From NCBI GenBank assembly GCA_964236735.1, contig CAXSFM010000003.1, forward strand, positions 124,001-188,000: DNA of 64,000 bases, in the 5' to 3' direction. Source of the stretch: JAIVJG01 sp964236735. Lineage in GTDB: Bacteria > Acidobacteriota > Blastocatellia > Pyrinomonadales > Pyrinomonadaceae. A program made the translations under genes and the position numbers. Shown here piece by piece: positions 62,401-64,000 of the stretch. The notes under the pieces are model-generated. The model saw nothing but the letters and a program-made list of their open reading frames with translations, did no database searches and had not been told where the DNA came from. Positions within the stretch are counted from its first letter, which is position 1, and each line of letters opens with the position of its first letter.

Positions 62401-64000
62401 CCACGCCCTCCGGGCTGATGGCCGTGACCTTGACGTGGTTCGGGCCGGGACGAACGTTGAGGCCGACGAAGGTGAACGTCGCCAACTCGTTGCGGTGGTC
62501 TATGCGTCGCTCGCCGATCTTCGTGTCTTCGACGCGATGGCCTTCGACTTCGACCGCGACCGTCCAGGCGGCGTTGACGCGCGCCGCGATTTCCAGAGCC
62601 GCGCCGCCCACGACCGCATTTTCCTGTAGCGGCGACAGCACGCGCACCGCGCCCGGCGCGACGGGTTCGAGCGCGACGTTCGATGCCATCTCGTATGTGC
62701 CCGACGCGAGCGGCGCGGCGGCAGCGTTGCTCGTCGCGTTGGCAGAGTTAGTTTTCGCCGTCGTCGCATTCGACTTCGGACGCGCTTCATCGCCGCGCGC
62801 GGCTTCCGCCGTCAGGTTCGTGTCGGAGACTACTTGCTCCGTCGAAAATTGCGGCGACGTTTGATGCTGTGCATCCGCGCTGCTCGATGTCGGCGTCTGG
62901 CCTGTCGTCTTCGCGGAATCGTTTTGCGAAGCGTTGCCGCTCGCCGTCGCCGCGACATGGCTTACACCGCCGGTCGAGCGCAGCAGGAAGTTTTGACGGA
63001 AGAGCGCGCCGCCGCCGAGTGGCGAGCGTAAAAGTCGCGTCCAGCTTTCGGTGTCGCGCGTGCCGCCTTCGGCGAGCGCGTAGCCTGCGGGCAAGGTGAC
63101 GGGATCGAGCGAGATGACCTGCGCGCCTTCGTTGACGGCGGGGAAAGTGTAGAGACCCGCCGAGTCGGTCAGAACCGACTGGCCGTTGTTGAGATAGACG
63201 CGCACTCCTGACAAGCCGCGCTCGCCTTTGTCGAACTGGTTGTTGGCGTTCGCGTCGTCGAAGACTCGTCCGAGAATAATCTGCTGCGAAGAGAAGACGC
63301 CGCGACGGATACGGACGGTGGCGCGCGCCGCCGGTGCGTTCAAAGTTTCGCCGGACGCGAGCGTGCCCGACGCCGTCGCCGAGTTGACCTGATCACCTTC
63401 GCGCGCGTTCGCGCCAACTCGCACGCGATAGACAAGCGTCACGCGCGCGCCCGCCGCGATGCGTCCCACGCGGAAAATCAATTCGTTGGCGACTGCCGTC
63501 TTCTCCGGCTCGATGTTGCGCGGGGCGTCGGGCGGCGATTCGATGCGCGCCGTGCCTTCGGCGTAATGGAATGATTCGGGCAACACGTCGCGGACGATGG
63601 CGTCGTTGATCTCGGCGGCGGTCGCATTGTGAACTTCGACGTGGTAGGAGAGCACGTCGCCGATTTCCGCCGCCGGATGGTCAACATTCTTCGTCACTTC
63701 GAGCGCGGAGTTCTCGAACATCGGGACGTTTAAGGCGAAGGCCGCGAGGTGTTGAATCTCGACGGCGTTTTCCGTCAACTCGAAACTTCCGGCTTGCGCG
63801 ATGGGCTGACCGTCGAGCGCGCGCACGTTCAAGTTGAACAATCCGTTCGCGGCGGGCGTGACCGTCACTTCAATCATGCGCGCGCGATAGCCCTGCGCCG
63901 TGACGTTGAGGACGTAGCGCGTGGCTTGCCCGACCGCGCCGAGTTGCGCGGGCGTGAGCACGAAGCTCCAATGCCCTTGCCCGTCGGTGATGAATGGATT
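59414..64000 (-). CDS. Giant outer-membrane barrel protein with Ig-like domains (5' partial)
   Basis: At least 1528 residues; the frame is open to the window edge, so start and signal peptide lie outside (the Val at 63961 is not a real start). Visible order: end of a beta domain, a DUF11-like domain (TKNVDHPAAEIGDVLSYHVEV), an SdrD-B-like domain (DDANANNQFDKGERGLSGVRVYL), a Ser/Thr/Ala linker, two Ig-type domains (RPGPNHVKVTAISPEGVAGQ; AELSAGGRDSTTVHVRAFDQWG), then some 750 residues of beta-barrel-like repeats (RLFQLDPLDRAYPLFGDSS; YFLFGDFESDNANAGLASYS; ARPDTSFSRDVFAAGG). The last strand is near GFYFTISSKL, with a ~40-residue polar tail. Coupled to the DUF11-repeat gene. Likely a surface anchor or export pore. 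Confidence 0.75.
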   Translation of the reverse strand, partial: NPFITDGQGHWSFVLTPAQLGAVGQATRYVLNVTAQGYRARMIEVTVTPAANGLFNLNVRALDGQPIAQAGSFELTENAVEIQHLAAFALNVPMFENSALEVTKNVDHPAAEIGDVLSYHVEVHNATAAEINDAIVRDVLPESFHYAEGTARIESPPDAPRNIEPEKTAVANELIFRVGRIAAGARVTLVYRVRVGANAREGDQVNSATASGTLASGETLNAPAARATVRIRRGVFSSQQIILGRVFDDANANNQFDKGERGLSGVRVYLNNGQSVLTDSAGLYTFPAVNEGAQVISLDPVTLPAGYALAEGGTRDTESWTRLLRSPLGGGALFRQNFLLRSTGGVSHVAATASGNASQNDSAKTTGQTPTSSSADAQHQTSPQFSTEQVVSDTNLTAEAARGDEARPKSNATTAKTNSANATSNAAAAPLASGTYEMASNVALEPVAPGAVRVLSPLQENAVVGGAALEIAARVNAAWTVAVEVEGHRVEDTKIGERRIDHRNELATFTFVGLNVRPGPNHVKVTAISPEGVAGQSVELIAYGRGPAKRLEIVSDKAELSAGGRDSTTVHVRAFDQWGHPAADASVALETSGGRLLPIVAADKQAGGVDVTNNANAGTNQNINGEAQEGAPVNSANQQVLQLVGGEGVARLIAENAPGALELHATTGTIDARQSVRVTPEVRPTILVGLAEMSVGRAAPELSLHDDDKSTQSRLAFFYRGQFLGSNLLTLSYDSNRPLNRAGGRDRLFQLDPLDRAYPLFGDSSTRFEDAQSNSKLYVRVDHGRSYFLFGDFESDNANAGLASYSRKLTGVKVHAENSHGDFVTVTGARPDTSFSRDVFAAGGVQLARLSHPDILQGSETVVLEVRDRRNPEVILSREPLARSVDYNLDATSGDIFFLRPISTFDSALNLVQVVVTYEHRADSMSAGVYTARAIKTFDGAGLRLGLSAVDQRQEDTGAFIIAGIDAEKKLPNGGRVRAEWAMSRGRTAFSGNLLSAGVDDRHDGNAYSVELEQPVPYKEAVVRARYTHADESFLNPFGATVTPGASRADVNVELKVRPSSRLRLGLTDERNHTANVSNSRQTGSLMWTENFSDRLRATVGYDFRRLKDDLDGKQTNSNLVTAGAEWQPTDKLQLAAKREQNLGDADPTYPDQTTLSATYQWNQFTRLFFTQRLSSSPITPISDAGATGFASISSRHETAIGIETRLGHNTELNTRYQLENGINGTDSFAVIGLQNRLPVNKELALDLGYERGFHLAGTGDSFNAAHFGFSWSPTENFRSTGRYELRDRGGLGTVLTLGAAGKLFDNLTTLGRVQFAHINFAGRDNSSMSATASIAWRPLDSDREGLLFSYTRRDLTQAAFEGHDETRDRADIISADGYYQASKQLELYGRFALKFSDTGTADLARVSTLTYMTQGRAVYRLGRRIDVAGETRWLMQPTTGTSRTSYGAELGYWALPDLRLGGGYNWSGAGEPSGSTIIAARRGFYFTISSKLSNLFDLFGTSREGLTTTGGASKQDAQTTTTAKEQP

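Overview
The window is a 64 kb piece of a high-GC bacterial chromosome, most likely from the Acidobacteriota and perhaps near the Blastocatellia. This is inferred from a secreted von Willebrand A protein of the acidobacterial type, a TonB receptor with an N-terminal carboxypeptidase-like domain, the mix of M28, M61 and amidohydrolase secreted hydrolases, and many intergenic hairpins built from repeated short words. No marker gene in the window fixes the phylum. No rRNA, phage, insertion sequence or CRISPR array was seen. There is one tRNA.

Layout. 1-1833: 3' part of a ClpA-type unfoldase (+), followed by an inverted-repeat element. 2003-6861: minus-strand genes for an M28 peptidase, a MoaD-MoaE fusion, a LON-domain protein and an SbcD-like nuclease. 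7318-11623: a lone receiver protein, a sigma-54 response regulator and its histidine kinase, resembling the PrsK/PrsR pair of exosortase systems. 11697-14207: CysQ-like phosphatase and a PLP decarboxylase. 14722-18482: aldo/keto reductase, a DUF962 protein, then a glycosyltransferase-like protein, a methyltransferase and a 2OG-Fe(II) oxygenase. 18781-23711: M61 peptidase, SDR, enoyl-CoA hydratase and a lipoprotein on the plus strand. 23790-28675: DUF2339 membrane protein, GntR regulator and a very long Gly/Ser/Ala/Lys-rich disordered protein. 28939-32948: DUF2721 protein, PflX-like radical SAM protein, peroxiredoxin, an iron-trafficking-like protein and two Asn/Met-rich lipoproteins. 33323-39794: three tandem secreted amidohydrolase-fold proteins and an OmpA-domain protein.

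40533-47627 is a coherent nickel (or cobalt) uptake locus read on the minus strand: nikR, an outer-membrane TonB receptor, a DUF4198 periplasmic protein, and the CbiM/CbiQ/CbiO ECF transporter. A NikR-box-like dyad lies between nikR and the receptor. 47750-56308: small zinc-finger and hypothetical proteins, the VWA protein, tRNA-Arg with an HNH protein beside it, an LD-carboxypeptidase, a PKD-like lipoprotein or secreted protein, a DUF4097-like protein and PsuG. 56442-64000: two translationally coupled genes, a giant outer-membrane barrel protein (5' end outside the window) followed by a secreted DUF11-repeat protein.

Best candidates for something undescribed: the barrel plus DUF11 gene pair; the amidohydrolase trio, in which two members have lost all visible metal ligands; the Gly/Ser/Lys protein with an out-of-frame tail; the PrsK/PrsR-like system with no exosortase in sight; and the family of iterated-word hairpins. 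All functional statements are from reading sequence motifs; no database search was run.
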